Below are positions 8,168 to 17,887 of a stretch of DNA of 64,000 bases, one piece after another. Each line of letters begins with the position of its first letter. Within the stretch, counting starts at the first letter, position 1. The notes below the pieces were generated by a model. That model saw nothing but the letters and a program-made list of their open reading frames with translations, made no database searches and was not told the origin of the DNA. This DNA comes from Streptomyces sp. NBC_01439 (GTDB taxonomy: Bacteria; Actinomycetota; Actinomycetes; Streptomycetales; Streptomycetaceae): the NCBI RefSeq assembly GCF_036227605.1, contig NZ_CP109487.1:2666001-2730000 (forward strand), given 5' to 3'. Made by a program: the position numbers and the translations under genes.

Positions 8168-9214
8168 CTATGCGTCACCCCGGCCGGACTGGCCGGACTG
8201 GCCGGACCGTCCGGGTCGACCGAGGGTGGCGACGAGCACGGCCTTGATGGTGTGCAGCCGGTTCTCGGCCTCGTCGAAGACGATCGAGTGCTCCGACTCG
8301 AACACCTCGTCCGTCACCTCCAGGGAGTCGAGCCCGTGCCGCTCGTGGATCTCCCGGGCCACCTTGGTGCCGAGGTCGTGGAAGGCCGGCAGGCAGTGCA
8401 TGAACTTCACGTCCGGGTTCCCGGTGGCGCGCAGCACGTCCATGGTCACCGCGTACGGGGACAGGACCGCGATCCGCTCGTCCCAGACCTCCTTGGGCTC
8501 CCCCATGGACACCCAGATGTCGGTCACGACGAAGTCCGCCCCGGCGACCCCCTCGGCGACCTCCTCGGTCAGGGTGAGCCGGGCTCCGCTCCGCGCCGCG
8601 AGCTCCCGCGCCGCGGCCACCACCGACTCGGCGGGCCAGTAGGACCGGGGCGCGACGATCCGCACGTCCATGCCCAGCAGCGCACCGGTCACGAGGTAGG
8701 AGTTGCCCATGTTGAAGCGGGCGTCGCCGAGGTAGGCGAAGGCGATCCGGTCCAGCGGCTTGGTGGTGTGCTCGGTCATGGTGAGCAGGTCGGCCAGCAT
8801 CTGGGTCGGGTGCCAGTCGTCGGTGAGGCCGTTGAAGACGGGGACGCCCGAGTGGACGGCGAGCTCCTCGACGGCCTGCTGGCTGTCACCCCGGTACTCG
8901 ATCCCGTCGAACATCCGGCCGAGCACCCGGGCGGTGTCCTTGACCGACTCCTTGTGGCCCATCTGGGAGCCGGCGGGGTCGAGGTAGGTGGTGTGCGCGC
9001 CCTGGTCCGCAGCGGCGACCTCGAAGGCGCAGCGGGTCCGGGTGGAGGTCTTCTCGAAGATCAGCGCGATGTTCCGACCCTCGAGCAGGCGCCGCTCGAC
9101 CCCGGCCTTCTTGGCCGCCTTCAGGTCGGCGGCGAGCTCGATCAGGCCGCGGAACTCGGCGGCCGTGAAGTCCAGCTCCTTGAGAAAACTGCGGCCGGCG
9201 AGGTCGGTGGCCAT
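8168..9214 (-). CDS. argF: Ornithine carbamoyltransferase
   Basis: A 348-residue enzyme making citrulline from ornithine and carbamoyl phosphate, or the reverse in arginine catabolism. The carbamoyl-phosphate motif STRTR is at about residues 55-59. [10 protein letters not shown] and the ornithine-binding HCLPAFHD motif are also present. The adjacent arginine deiminase gene suggests the catabolic (arcB) role rather than arginine biosynthesis. The C-terminus carries a short Gly/Ser/Arg tail ([16 protein letters not shown]) not typical of the fold core. Confidence 0.96.
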   Translation of the reverse strand: MATDLAGRSFLKELDFTAAEFRGLIELAADLKAAKKAGVERRLLEGRNIALIFEKTSTRTRCAFEVAAADQGAHTTYLDPAGSQMGHKESVKDTARVLGRMFDGIEYRGDSQQAVEELAVHSGVPVFNGLTDDWHPTQMLADLLTMTEHTTKPLDRIAFAYLGDARFNMGNSYLVTGALLGMDVRIVAPRSYWPAESVVAAARELAARSGARLTLTEEVAEGVAGADFVVTDIWVSMGEPKEVWDERIAVLSPYAVTMDVLRATGNPDVKFMHCLPAFHDLGTKVAREIHERHGLDSLEVTDEVFESEHSIVFDEAENRLHTIKAVLVATLGRPGRSGQSGQSGRGDA

Positions 9215-9237
9215 GGGGTCGCTCCAGCGTCACGGTG

Positions 9238-9283
9238 ACAGGGGATGTTGGAAGTCTATACGATCCCCTGTATTGATATACAG
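9238..9283. promoter_or_regulatory. Overlapping inverted repeats upstream of ornithine carbamoyltransferase
   Basis: ACAGGGGAT (9238-9246) and ATCCCCTGT (9263-9271) form a perfect 9-bp inverted repeat with a 16-nt spacer. The second arm overlaps a further palindrome, CTGTAT-TGAT-ATACAG (9268-9283). The block starts 24 bp upstream of the gene and is AT-rich against its surroundings, as expected for an operator/promoter. It does not match the ArgR ARG-box consensus. Confidence 0.45.
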
Positions 9284-9339
9284 ACCGGGCCCGGGGTCTT
9301 CCCCCCGGACCCGGGACGCCTCCCCCGGCCCGGCCCGCC

Positions 9340-10566
9340 TCAGACCGCGTCCCGCTCGACGGGACAGCTCATGCAGCGCGGCCCGCCCCGGCCCCGTCCC
9401 AGCTCGCTGCCCGGGATCTCGATCACCTCGATGCCCATCTTGCGCAGGTGCGTGTTGGTCGTCACGTTCCGCTCGTAGGCGACCACCACCCCCGGCTCCA
9501 CGGCGAGCACGTTGCACCCGTCGTCCCACTGCTCGCGCTCGGCCGAGTGCACGTCCTGCGTCGCGGTCAGCACCCGGATCGAGTCCAGGCCGAGCGCCCC
9601 CGCGATGGCCCGGTGCATGTGGTCCTCCGGGTGGTCGGTCACCTTGAGCTCGTGCGGCCCGCCGCCCGGCTCGATCGTGTACGAGGGGAGCATCCCGAGC
9701 CCGGCGTACTGAGTAAACGTATCTCCGTCGACCATCGTCATCACCGTGTCGAGGTGCATGAAGGCCCGCGACTTGGGCATGTCGAGGGCCACGATGGACG
9801 TCGCCGAACCGGCCGCGAACAGGCCGCGCGCCAGCATCTCCACCGCCTGCGGGGTGGTCCGCTCGCTCATCCCGATCAGCACCGCCCCGTTGCCGATGAC
9901 CAGGACGTCCCCGCCCTCGATCGTCGAGGGGTAGTCGGACTGCCCCTGCGACCAGTAGTGGAAGGCGCCGGAGGTGGTGAAGAGCGGATGGTGCTTGTAG
10001 ATCGCCTCGAAGTGGACCGTCTCGCGCTGCCGGGCGGGCCAGCGCATCGCGTTGATGGACACCCCGTCGTAGATCCAGGCGGAGGTGTCCCGGGTGAAGA
10101 GGTGGTTGGGCAGCGGGCCCAGCAGGAACCCGTCCAGGTCCAGGGCGTGGAAGCGCACGGACACCGGCTCGGCGTGCCGCTCCAGGAACTCCCGCTTGGT
10201 CATCCCGCCGACCAGCGCCTCCGCCAGCTCGGCCGAGGTCAGCCCGTCGAACGCCGACCGCAGGTGGTCGGTGGCGAGCGGCCCGTACTCCTTCTCGTCG
10301 AAGACCCGGTCCAGTACGAGGTGTCTCGCTTCCGGGATGTCGAGGGCCTCGCACAGGAGGTCACCGAAGAGGTGGACCTCCACGCCCCGGTCTCGCAGCA
10401 CGTCCGCGAAGCCGTCGTGCTCCTGGCGGGCCCGGCGCACCCACAGCACGTCGTCGAAGAGGAGTGCGTCCTTGTTGCTCGGTGTGAGCCGCTTCAGCTC
10501 CAGGTCGGGCCGGTGGAGGATGACGCGGCGAAGCCGCCCGGTCTCGGAGTCGACGTGGAATCCCAT
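9340..10566 (-). CDS. arcA: Arginine deiminase
   Basis: A 408-residue enzyme hydrolysing arginine to citrulline and ammonia. The guanidino-modifying-enzyme core is complete: LEGG-type Asp/Glu segment [36 protein letters not shown], and the catalytic cysteine in [11 protein letters not shown] near the C-terminus. The ATG at 10566 ([20 protein letters not shown]) fits known arginine deiminases better than the GTG three codons upstream. With the carbamoyltransferase it forms an arginine deiminase route; no carbamate kinase or ArcD antiporter is seen. Confidence 0.95.
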   Translation of the reverse strand: MGFHVDSETGRLRRVILHRPDLELKRLTPSNKDALLFDDVLWVRRARQEHDGFADVLRDRGVEVHLFGDLLCEALDIPEARHLVLDRVFDEKEYGPLATDHLRSAFDGLTSAELAEALVGGMTKREFLERHAEPVSVRFHALDLDGFLLGPLPNHLFTRDTSAWIYDGVSINAMRWPARQRETVHFEAIYKHHPLFTTSGAFHYWSQGQSDYPSTIEGGDVLVIGNGAVLIGMSERTTPQAVEMLARGLFAAGSATSIVALDMPKSRAFMHLDTVMTMVDGDTFTQYAGLGMLPSYTIEPGGGPHELKVTDHPEDHMHRAIAGALGLDSIRVLTATQDVHSAEREQWDDGCNVLAVEPGVVVAYERNVTTNTHLRKMGIEVIEIPGSELGRGRGGPRCMSCPVERDAV

Positions 10567-10612
10567 GCCGTACACATTCCCAGACCGAACGGCTTTTTGA
10601 CGTGGCGTCCGC

Positions 10613-11125
10613 TCAGCGAGGGGTACCGAGGCCGAGAAGCGCCGAGGGGGCGCCGGTGAGCTCCGGGGTGGTCAGGCCCAGTTCGGGCGCGGTCAGGTTC
10701 GGCACCCCGGAGTTGGAGGAGTCCGGCATCGTCAGCAGGCCGCCGGCGACCAGGCCGGGGGTCCGGGCGAGCAGGTTGGTGGCCGGCGCCTCGACGGAAC
10801 CCTCGCCGTCCGTCTCCGGCTTGCCCAACAGGTTCGGCAGCGGGGAGGTGACGAGGGTGCTGCCGAGCTCGGTGCCGACCGGCACCGACGGGAGCAGTGG
10901 GGTCGGGAGCATGTTCCCCTTGTGGAAGCGGGGCGACTCGGGTGCTCCCACGACCGGCATCGGCACGCCCGTGCCCACGCGCGGGGTGTCCACGCCCAGC
11001 GTGGTCTTCAAGGCGTCGAGCGGGAGATCGACCGGCACCGATTGGGCCATGGCCGGGGTGGCCGCTCCGGCCGCAGCCATACAGGTCATGAGTGCCGCAA
11101 TGCTTCCGCGCGCGGTCATCTTCAT
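10613..11125 (-). CDS. Small secreted protein, unknown function
   Basis: A 170-residue protein with a clear Sec signal peptide ([20 protein letters not shown], cleavage likely after PAMA). The mature part is Pro/Gly/Leu/Thr-rich and cysteine-free. It has repeated short PxLG/LLG-type segments ([37 protein letters not shown]). GGAAGGACGG provides a ribosome-binding site. I do not recognise the family; many Streptomyces genomes have such low-complexity exported proteins. It ends 46 nt upstream of arcA, so read-through into arcA is possible. Confidence 0.75.
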   Translation of the reverse strand: MKMTARGSIAALMTCMAAAGAATPAMAQSVPVDLPLDALKTTLGVDTPRVGTGVPMPVVGAPESPRFHKGNMLPTPLLPSVPVGTELGSTLVTSPLPNLLGKPETDGEGSVEAPATNLLARTPGLVAGGLLTMPDSSNSGVPNLTAPELGLTTPELTGAPSALLGLGTPR

Positions 11126-11304
11126 AGGTGACGTTCCGTCCTTCCAGTGTCGCGGACATTCCGCTGCCCTGGATGAACGATCCCGCCGGTGGTTTTCCCG
11201 GAGTTCTCCGCGAAAGTTCCCCCATACGACCTAATTCGAGGCCGTACGGGGGCCACCCCTTTACGGACCGTGCTGACGCGGCCCGGTCGCGCGGCGGCGC
11301 CGGC

Positions 11305-13887
11305 TCACAGGCGCGGGTCGACCGGCTCCGACTCCAGCGCGAGCACCGCGAAGACCGCCTCGTGGACCCGCCACAGCGGCTCGTCGGCCGCCAGCCGGTC
11401 CAGCGCCTCCAGCCCGAGCGCGTACTCACGCAGCGCGAGCGAGCGCTTGTGCCCGAGGAACCGGTCGCGCAGCCGCTCCAGCTGGTCGGGACGGGTGTAC
11501 TCCGGGCCGTAGATGATCCGCAGGTACTCGCGCCCGCGCACCTTGACCCCGGGCTGGACCAGTCGACCCTTGCCGTCCTTGGCGTACGCCTGGAGCGGCT
11601 TGACGACCATGCCCTCGCCGCCGGCGGCCGTCAGCGCCAGCCACCAGTCGGTGCCGGCCCGTACGGAGTCCTCGTCCGCGGTGTCCACCAGGATCCGGCC
11701 GGTGCGCCGGAGCAGTCCGGTACCGGCCGCCTCGTCGGCGGCGACCAGCCGGTCCAGCCAGAACAGCTGCTCGTCGTGGGGCACCGCGGCCAACGACCGC
11801 CCGGCCACCGCCAACAGCTGGAACGGCGCGAACCGTACGCCGTCCAGACCGTCGGTGGTCCAGCAGTAGCGCCGGTAGGAGTCGGTGAAGGCGGCCGCGT
11901 CGGCGGCCCGGCCGCGCTGGCGCTCCAGCAGCTCGCCGGTGTCGACGCCCCGGGCGGTGGCCGCCTCCAGGGCGGCGATGGCGCCCGGGAAGACGGCGCC
12001 GGAGGCCGCGCCGACGGCGGCGTACTGGTTGCGCAGCAGGCCGCCGGACTTCAGGGACCAGGGCAGGAGTTCCCCGTCGAGCAGCAGCCAGTCGGTGTCG
12101 AGCTCCTCCCACAGGCCCGCGTCGGTGATCGCGGCGCGCAGCCGGGTGAGGACCTCCTCGGTGACCTCCGGCTCCTTGAAGAAGGGCCGCCCGGTGCGGG
12201 TGTAGACGGAGCCGGTCGGACCGTCGACCCCGAAGCGGGTGCGGGCCGCGTCGGCGTCCTTGCAGACGAGGACGGTGGCGCGGGAGCCCATGTGCTTCTC
12301 CTCGCACACCACCTGGGCGACGCCGTCCTTCCGGTACTGGGCGAAGGCCTCGGCCGGGTGCTCCAGATGGCCCTCCTCGCGGGAGGTGGCCGTGGGCGCC
12401 ATGGTGGGCGGCAGGTACGGGACGAGGCGCGGGTCCACCGCGAAGCGGCTCATGACCTCCAGGGCCGCCGCGGCGTTCTCCTCGCGCACGTTGACGTTGC
12501 CCAGGTGCCGGGTCTCCACGACCCGGCGGCCGTGCACGTCCGCCAGGTCGAGCGGCCGGCCACCCCCAGACTCCGTCCGGGGGGACCCCCATGGCCCGCC
12601 CGGCGCTTCGGCGACGAGCGGCTTGACCGGCTCGTACCAGACCTTCTCGGCCGGTACGTCGACCAGTTCGCGCTCGGGCCAGCGCAGGGCGGTCATCCGG
12701 CCGCCGAAGACGGCGCCGGTATCGAGACAGATGGTGTTGTTGATCCAGGTGGTGTCGGGGACCGGGGTGTGGCCGTAGACCACCACGGCCTTGCCCCGGT
12801 AGTCCTCGGCCCACGGGTAGCGCACGGGCAGGCCGAACTCGTCGGTCTCGCCGGTGGTTTCCCCGTAGAGGGCGTGCGAGCGGACCCGGCCGGAGGTGCG
12901 GCCGTGGTACTTCTCGGGCAGCCCGGCGTGGCAGACCACCAGCTTGCCGCCGTCGAGGAGGTAGTGGCTGACGAGGCCGCGGATGAACTCCCGTACCTCC
13001 TGGACGAACTCCTCCGGCTCCCCCTCCAGCTGCTCGATGGTCTCGGCGAGGCCGTGGGTCCGCTGGACCTTGGAGCCCTTCAGGTAACGGCCGAGCTTGT
13101 TCTCGTGGTTCCCGGGCACGCACAGGGCGTTGCCGGACTTGACCATGCCCATGACGCGGCGCAGGACGCCGGGGCTGTCGGGGCCGCGGTCGACGAGGTC
13201 GCCGACGAAGACGGCGGTGCGGCCCTCGGGGTGGACCCCGTCCTCGTAGCCGAGCTTGCCGAGCAGGGTCTCCAGCTCGGAGGAACAGCCGTGGATGTCA
13301 CCGACGATGTCGAAGGGGCCGGCGAGGTGGGTGAGGTCGTTGAACCGCTTCTCGAGGACCACCTCGGCGGTCTCGGCCTCCTCGACGGAGCGCAGCACGT
13401 GGACCTTGCGGAAGCCCTCGCGCTCCAGACCGCGCAGCGAGCGCCGCAGGTCGCGGCGGTGCCGCTGGATGACGGCGCGGGGCAGGCCGGCCCGGTCGGG
13501 GCGGGTGGCGTTGCGCTCGGCGCAGACCTGCTCGGGCATGTCCAGCACGATGGCGATCGGCAGGACGTCGTGCTCGCGGGCGAGTGCGACCAGCTGCCGG
13601 CGGGCTTCGGGCTGGACGCTGGTCGCGTCGACGACGGTCAGGCGGCCGGCGGCGAGGCGCTTGCCGGCGATGTAGTGCAGGACGTCGAAGGCGTCGCGGC
13701 TGGCGCTCTGGTCGTTCTCGTCGTCGCAGACCAGGCCCCGGCAGTAGTCGGAGGAGATGACCTCGGTGGCCTTGAAGTGCTTGCGGGCGAAGGTGGACTT
13801 GCCCGATCCGGTGGCCCCGATCAGAACGACGAGGGACAGGTCGGTGACGGGAAGGGTGCGCGTACGGGGGGTCTCGGTGCTGGTCAT
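11305..13887 (-). CDS. pnkp: Polynucleotide kinase-phosphatase-ligase (Pnkp) of bacterial RNA repair
   Basis: An 860-residue three-module enzyme. The 5'-kinase has P-loop GATGSGKS (residues 24-31). The calcineurin-type 2',3'-phosphatase has GDIHGC (196-201), GDLVDRGP and GNHE. The C-terminal nucleotidyltransferase/ligase domain has the KxxG motif within EEKHMGSRATV. It heals and seals tRNA cut by ribotoxins together with Hen1. The ATG at 13887 overlaps the hen1 stop by 4 nt (ATGA), so a longer in-frame extension is rejected. Length matches Clostridium thermocellum Pnkp (about 870 residues). An extra GGPWGSPRTESGGGRP segment sits between the phosphatase and ligase parts (see repeat at 12561). 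Confidence 0.95.
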   Translation of the reverse strand: MTSTETPRTRTLPVTDLSLVVLIGATGSGKSTFARKHFKATEVISSDYCRGLVCDDENDQSASRDAFDVLHYIAGKRLAAGRLTVVDATSVQPEARRQLVALAREHDVLPIAIVLDMPEQVCAERNATRPDRAGLPRAVIQRHRRDLRRSLRGLEREGFRKVHVLRSVEEAETAEVVLEKRFNDLTHLAGPFDIVGDIHGCSSELETLLGKLGYEDGVHPEGRTAVFVGDLVDRGPDSPGVLRRVMGMVKSGNALCVPGNHENKLGRYLKGSKVQRTHGLAETIEQLEGEPEEFVQEVREFIRGLVSHYLLDGGKLVVCHAGLPEKYHGRTSGRVRSHALYGETTGETDEFGLPVRYPWAEDYRGKAVVVYGHTPVPDTTWINNTICLDTGAVFGGRMTALRWPERELVDVPAEKVWYEPVKPLVAEAPGGPWGSPRTESGGGRPLDLADVHGRRVVETRHLGNVNVREENAAAALEVMSRFAVDPRLVPYLPPTMAPTATSREEGHLEHPAEAFAQYRKDGVAQVVCEEKHMGSRATVLVCKDADAARTRFGVDGPTGSVYTRTGRPFFKEPEVTEEVLTRLRAAITDAGLWEELDTDWLLLDGELLPWSLKSGGLLRNQYAAVGAASGAVFPGAIAALEAATARGVDTGELLERQRGRAADAAAFTDSYRRYCWTTDGLDGVRFAPFQLLAVAGRSLAAVPHDEQLFWLDRLVAADEAAGTGLLRRTGRILVDTADEDSVRAGTDWWLALTAAGGEGMVVKPLQAYAKDGKGRLVQPGVKVRGREYLRIIYGPEYTRPDQLERLRDRFLGHKRSLALREYALGLEALDRLAADEPLWRVHEAVFAVLALESEPVDPRL
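12561..12592 (-). repeat. Short palindromic Streptomyces-type repeat inside the Pnkp linker
   Basis: On the coding strand this reads GGGGGTCCCCCC, GGACGGAGTC, TGGGGGTGG. It is close to a small imperfect palindrome I recognise as frequent in Streptomyces intergenic DNA. Here it is in frame and encodes a flexible Gly/Ser/Pro linker. Confidence 0.5.
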
Positions 13888-15449
13888 GCTGCCTCGCCCT
13901 CCTTCGGGGTGTCGGTGGTGTGGATCGTGCCGGTGGTGCCGGCCGCTTCGGTGGTACCGGCCGTGGCGGTCGGGTGGGTGGTGCCGGCCGAGTCGGTGCC
14001 GGCAGCGCCGTCGTGCTGGGTGAAGACGGCCATCTGGGTCGGCGGCCCGACCTCGGGGTCGTCGTCGCCGACGGGCACGTACCGGACCCCGTAGCCGTGG
14101 CGCTGCGCGACGTCCTCGGCCCAGGCCCGGAACTCCTCGCGGTTCCACTCGAAGCGGTGGTCGCCGTGGCGGACGTGCCCGGCGGGCAGGGTCTCCCAGC
14201 GCACGTTGTACTCGACGTTCGGGGTGGTGACGAGGACCGTGCGGGGGCGGGCCGAACCGAACACCGCGTACTCCAGCGCGGGCAGCCGCTCCGGGTCCAG
14301 GTGCTCGATGACCTCGCTGAGCACGGCGGCGTCATAGCCGGCCAGCCGCTTGTCGGTGTAGGCGAGCGAGCCCTGGATGAGCTTCAGTCGCGCGCTCTGC
14401 CGCTCGCCCATCCGGTCCAGCCGCAGCCGGCGGGCCGCGATCTGCAGGGCCCGCACGGACACGTCCATGCCGACGATCTCGGAGTACGCCGGGTCCCCGA
14501 GCAGCGCCTGGAGCAACTGCCCCTGACCGCATCCGAGGTCCAGCACCCGCTGGGCGCCGGCCAGCCGCAGGGCGGCGAGGATCGCCTCGCGCCGCTGCAC
14601 GGCGAGCGGCACGGGCCGCTCCTCGGTGTCGCGGGTCTCGTCCACCGCGTTGTCGAGCTCCTCGACCTCGCTGCCGTCGGCCTCGGCGAGGCGGACCAGT
14701 TCCAGGCGCTCGATGGCGTCCTGGGTCAGCCGCTTGTGGCGGGCCAGGTAGCGGGAGGTGATCAGCCCGTGCTCGGGGTGGGCGGCGAGCCAACCGTCTC
14801 CGGCCCGCAGCAGCTTGTCGACCTCGTCGGGGGAGATCCAGTAGTGCTTGGCGTCGTCGAGGACCGGCAGCAACACGTAGAGCTGCCGCAGGGCGTCGGC
14901 GAGGCGCAGCTCGCCCTCCAGGACGAGCCGTACGTAGCGGGAGTCCCCCCATTCGGGGAACTGCTCGTCGAGCGCTACGGCCTCGGCTTCTACGAGGTCC
15001 CAGCCGAGCGGGCCGAACAGCCGGTGCACGAGGGCGGCGCCGCCGCGGGCGGGCAGCACCGGGATCTCGACGCGCAGCGGCCGGGCCTGCTCCGGGAGCT
15101 CGGGGCGGGCGGTGCACTGCCCCTTGAGCGCGGTGCGGAACACTCCGCTGAGTGCGACGGCCAGCAGCGAGGACGCGGCGTACGGCCGGTCGTTCACGTA
15201 CTGTGCGAGCGCGGCGTCCGGCGCTCCGCCCCGGCCCTTGCCCCGACCGCGCCGCACGAGCGCGACGGGGTCCACTTCCAGCAGCAGGGCCGCCGTGCAC
15301 CGTTCGACCGAGGCCTCGGGATAGAACACGTGGGCGGTGCCGTGGGAGGTGGAGAACGCCTGCGTCTTGCCGGGATGCTTGTGCAGCAGGTAGCCCAGGT
15401 CGGTGGCGGGTCGTTCGGGGGAGCCGGTGGTGGAGATCGTCAGGAACAC
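13884..15449 (-). CDS. hen1: 3'-terminal RNA 2'-O-methyltransferase Hen1
   Basis: A 521-residue protein with a GTG start. The N-terminal half is the bacterial Hen1-specific ligase-activating region. The C-terminal half is the SAM methyltransferase, with motif I VLDLGCGQGQLLQALL and the Hen1 metal-binding signature in SEVIEHLDPERL plus GDHRFEWNREEF (E-x-x-E-H ... H). It methylates the 2'-OH at the break before Pnkp seals, which blocks re-cleavage. The tail after the methyltransferase has degenerate AGTT repeats. The stop overlaps the pnkp start (ATGA), a dedicated two-gene RNA-repair operon. Confidence 0.95.
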   Translation of the reverse strand: MFLTISTTGSPERPATDLGYLLHKHPGKTQAFSTSHGTAHVFYPEASVERCTAALLLEVDPVALVRRGRGKGRGGAPDAALAQYVNDRPYAASSLLAVALSGVFRTALKGQCTARPELPEQARPLRVEIPVLPARGGAALVHRLFGPLGWDLVEAEAVALDEQFPEWGDSRYVRLVLEGELRLADALRQLYVLLPVLDDAKHYWISPDEVDKLLRAGDGWLAAHPEHGLITSRYLARHKRLTQDAIERLELVRLAEADGSEVEELDNAVDETRDTEERPVPLAVQRREAILAALRLAGAQRVLDLGCGQGQLLQALLGDPAYSEIVGMDVSVRALQIAARRLRLDRMGERQSARLKLIQGSLAYTDKRLAGYDAAVLSEVIEHLDPERLPALEYAVFGSARPRTVLVTTPNVEYNVRWETLPAGHVRHGDHRFEWNREEFRAWAEDVAQRHGYGVRYVPVGDDDPEVGPPTQMAVFTQHDGAAGTDSAGTTHPTATAGTTEAAGTTGTIHTTDTPKEGEAA

Positions 15450-15517
15450 GTGACCGATTATCGCTGGTCACCTCCTCGGGGTGCCCCTGGTTTTTCGTCC
15501 CGGCGGGTGCCCCCGGC

Positions 15518-16432
15518 TCACCGCGACCGGTCCGGCAGCAGCGCTCCGAGGGCGGCGATCCGGTCCGGTCCGATCCGGCAGCAGCCGCCGACGAGGCGGG
15601 CGCCGGTCGCGTACCAGGTCTGTGCGGGCCAGGGGGCGGGGGTTTCGGGGGCGTGCCAGGTGCGGGTGGTGGCGTTCCAGATCGAGCCGTCGTTGGGGTA
15701 GGCCAGCAGCGGCTTGGCGGTGACGGCGGCCGCGGCTTCGAGGGCGGGCAGGACATCGGCCGGATCGCAGCAGTTGACGCCGACCGCGATGACCTGCGGG
15801 GCCGCGGCGGCGAGGGCGAAGGCTTCGCGCAGGGGCTGCCCGGCCCGCGTGCGGCCCTCGGCCACCGTGTACGAGAGCCAGGCGGGTGCACCGGTCTCGG
15901 CGAGGACGGTGAGCAGCGCCTCGGCCTCGTCGCTGTCCGGGACGGTCTCCACGGCCAGGACGTCGGGGCCGGCGGCGAGCAGGGCTTCGATGCGGGGGCG
16001 GTGGAAGGCGGCGAGTTCGCGCACGCCCAGCCCGTACCGGCCGCGGTACTCGGAGCCGTCCGCGAGCACCGCTCCGTACGGTCCCACGGAGGCGGCCACC
16101 CACACCTCGTGGTCGGCGGCCTCGGCGGCCCGGGCGGCCAGGTGCACGCTGCGGCGCAGCAGGGCGGTGGTCTCCGTGCGGTCGTGGCCGTGGGCGGCGA
16201 AGGCCGCGTAGCCGACCTGGTAACTGGCGGTGATCAGCACCTCGGCGCCGGCGGTGGTGTACGCCGCGTGGGCGGCCGCCACCTGGTCCGGGTGCTCGGC
16301 GAGCACCCGGCCCGACCAGAGGTCGCCGGAGAGGTCGCAGCCCTGGGCGGCGAGCTGGTTGCTGAGCCCGCCGTCCAGGAGCACGGCCCTGCGGGCCAGG
16401 GCTTCGGCGAGCGGGCCGGACGCGCGTGGCAT
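15518..16432 (-). CDS. mmuM: Homocysteine S-methyltransferase
   Basis: A 304-residue Zn-dependent methyltransferase that makes methionine from homocysteine and S-methylmethionine or SAM. The zinc ligands are visible as GVNCCDP and the C-terminal GGCCR. The N-terminal LLDGGLSNQLAAQG is the family's homocysteine-binding region. Length matches E. coli MmuM. It lies 15 nt downstream of the LLM oxidoreductase stop and is probably co-transcribed with it. Confidence 0.94.
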   Translation of the reverse strand: MPRASGPLAEALARRAVLLDGGLSNQLAAQGCDLSGDLWSGRVLAEHPDQVAAAHAAYTTAGAEVLITASYQVGYAAFAAHGHDRTETTALLRRSVHLAARAAEAADHEVWVAASVGPYGAVLADGSEYRGRYGLGVRELAAFHRPRIEALLAAGPDVLAVETVPDSDEAEALLTVLAETGAPAWLSYTVAEGRTRAGQPLREAFALAAAAPQVIAVGVNCCDPADVLPALEAAAAVTAKPLLAYPNDGSIWNATTRTWHAPETPAPWPAQTWYATGARLVGGCCRIGPDRIAALGALLPDRSR

Positions 16433-16447
16433 CGGTTGGCCGCCTTC

Positions 16448-17371
16448 CTAACGGAGCTGGGAGAGCACTCGGGCGGAGATCAGCTCCAGGTGGTCCAGGT
16501 CGTCGAGGTCGAGGAGCTGGAGGTAGACGCGGGAGGAGCCGGCGGCGCCGTAGGCGCCGATCTTCTCCACGACTTCGGCCGGGGAGCCGGCCAGGCCGTT
16601 GGCCTTGAGCTCGTCGACGTCGCGGCCGATGGCGGCGGCCCGGCGGGCCACCTCGGCGTCGTCCTTGCCCACGCAGACGACGAGGGCGTTGGAGTAGCGC
16701 AGGTCATCGGCCTTGCGACCGGCCTCCTCGGCCGCCTGCCGGACCCGGGCGAACTGCCGCTCGCTGTCGGCGATCGACGCGAAGGGCATGTTGAACTCGT
16801 CCGCGTAGCGGGCGGCGAGCCGCGGGGTGCGCTTGGCTCCGTGGCCGCCGATGAGGACGGGAACCTTGGTCTGGGCGGGCTTGGGGAGCGCGGGTGAGTT
16901 CTCCACCTGGTAGTGCTTGCCCGCGTAGTCGAAGGAGGCGCCGGCTTCGGTGGCCCACATGCCGGTGACGATGGCCAGCTGCTCCTCCAGCCGGGACATC
17001 CGGTCCGCCGGGAAGGGGATCCCATACGCCTTGTGCTCCTGCTCGAACCAGCCCGCGCCGAGGCCCAGTTCGATGCGGCCGCCGGACATCTGGTCGACCT
17101 GGGCCACCTGGATGGCGAGGACTCCGGGCAGCCGGAAGGTTCCTGCCGTCATCAGCGTGCCCAGGCGGATCCGCTTGGTCTCCCGGGCCAGGCCCGCGAG
17201 GGTGATCCACGCGTCGGTGGGTCCGGGCAGACCGTCGGCGGCGCCCATGCTCAGGTAGTGGTCGGAGCGGAAGAACGCGTCGAAGCCCAGGTCCTCGGTG
17301 GCCTTGGCGACGGTCAGGAGGGTCTCGTAGCTCGCACCCTGCTGGGGCTCGGTGAAAATGCGCAGATCCAT
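16448..17371 (-). CDS. LLM-class F420-dependent oxidoreductase
   Basis: A 307-residue TIM-barrel luciferase-like protein. The N-terminus MDLRIFTEPQQGASYETLLT is typical of the family and fixes the start at 17371; an in-frame ATG five codons upstream is less likely. SDHYLSMGAADGLPGPTDAW and RIRLGTLMTAGTFRLPGVLA are the usual F420-binding strands, and IELGLGAGWFEQEHKAYGIP is the signature helix. Actinobacterial members use coenzyme F420 rather than FMN. Substrate unknown. Confidence 0.92.
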   Translation of the reverse strand: MDLRIFTEPQQGASYETLLTVAKATEDLGFDAFFRSDHYLSMGAADGLPGPTDAWITLAGLARETKRIRLGTLMTAGTFRLPGVLAIQVAQVDQMSGGRIELGLGAGWFEQEHKAYGIPFPADRMSRLEEQLAIVTGMWATEAGASFDYAGKHYQVENSPALPKPAQTKVPVLIGGHGAKRTPRLAARYADEFNMPFASIADSERQFARVRQAAEEAGRKADDLRYSNALVVCVGKDDAEVARRAAAIGRDVDELKANGLAGSPAEVVEKIGAYGAAGSSRVYLQLLDLDDLDHLELISARVLSQLR

Positions 17372-17575
17372 ACCCCCATCCTGCACTTCCCGCCTCGGCA
17401 GGGTGAACCTTCGTCAACCGGACGACCCACCCCCGGGCCCGCCAGTGACCGGCCCGTACGGGGATCGTTGGCTCGGACGGAGCCGGACCGCCCGGCCCGC
17501 GCGCCGGCGACGTCCCGCTGGTGCGTCCACCTCCCCCTTCCGCCCCGGAAGGGCCACAGGGCCGAGGAGGCCGCC

Positions 17576-17815
17576 ATGTCCCACGAGGCCGTGCCGGAGA
17601 CCCGCCGACACACCGGACCGACCGGACCGACCGGACGGGCAGCGCAGGCACCGCGCGACCGAGCAGGTCAGGATCCCGAGGCAGCCGCCCAGGGCGGCGA
17701 TGCGCCGAACGGCCCGCTCCAGCAGATGGAGAACCTGATGGCCGCGCTGAACGCCGACCTGTCGCAGCTCGATGCCGAACTCCAGACCTCCACGGACCGC
17801 ACGCCCGAGGGTTAG
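17576..17815 (+). CDS. Small hydrophilic protein, unknown
   Basis: A 79-residue frame with GAGGAGG six bases before the ATG, so translation is credible. The N-terminal half is Pro/Arg/Gly/Thr-rich (RRHTGPTGPTGRAAQAP). The C-terminal half could be a helix (LQQMENLMAALNADLSQLDA). No signal peptide, cysteines or transmembrane stretch is present. I do not recognise a family. It is followed by a terminator hairpin and stands alone between a leftward and a leftward-convergent gene. Confidence 0.6.
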   Translation: MSHEAVPETRRHTGPTGPTGRAAQAPRDRAGQDPEAAAQGGDAPNGPLQQMENLMAALNADLSQLDAELQTSTDRTPEG

Positions 17816-17847
17816 GCCGCCCGTCCCACCGGTCTTCCTGACCGTTC

Positions 17848-17873
17848 GGGTCCCGCCGCGCACGGCGGGACCC
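17848..17873. terminator. Hairpin terminator between convergent genes
   Basis: A perfect 11-bp stem GGGTCCCGCCG / CGGCGGGACCC with loop CGCA. It lies 33 nt after the small-protein stop and 15 nt before the stop of the leftward neighbour. Confidence 0.7.
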
Positions 17874-17887
17874 CACCTGTGCCGCCC

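Noticed and set aside
13888..14148. Longer N-terminus for Pnkp
   Set aside because: The segment overlaps the hen1 coding sequence. The ATG at 13887 forms the usual ATGA overlap and starts the family-typical sequence.
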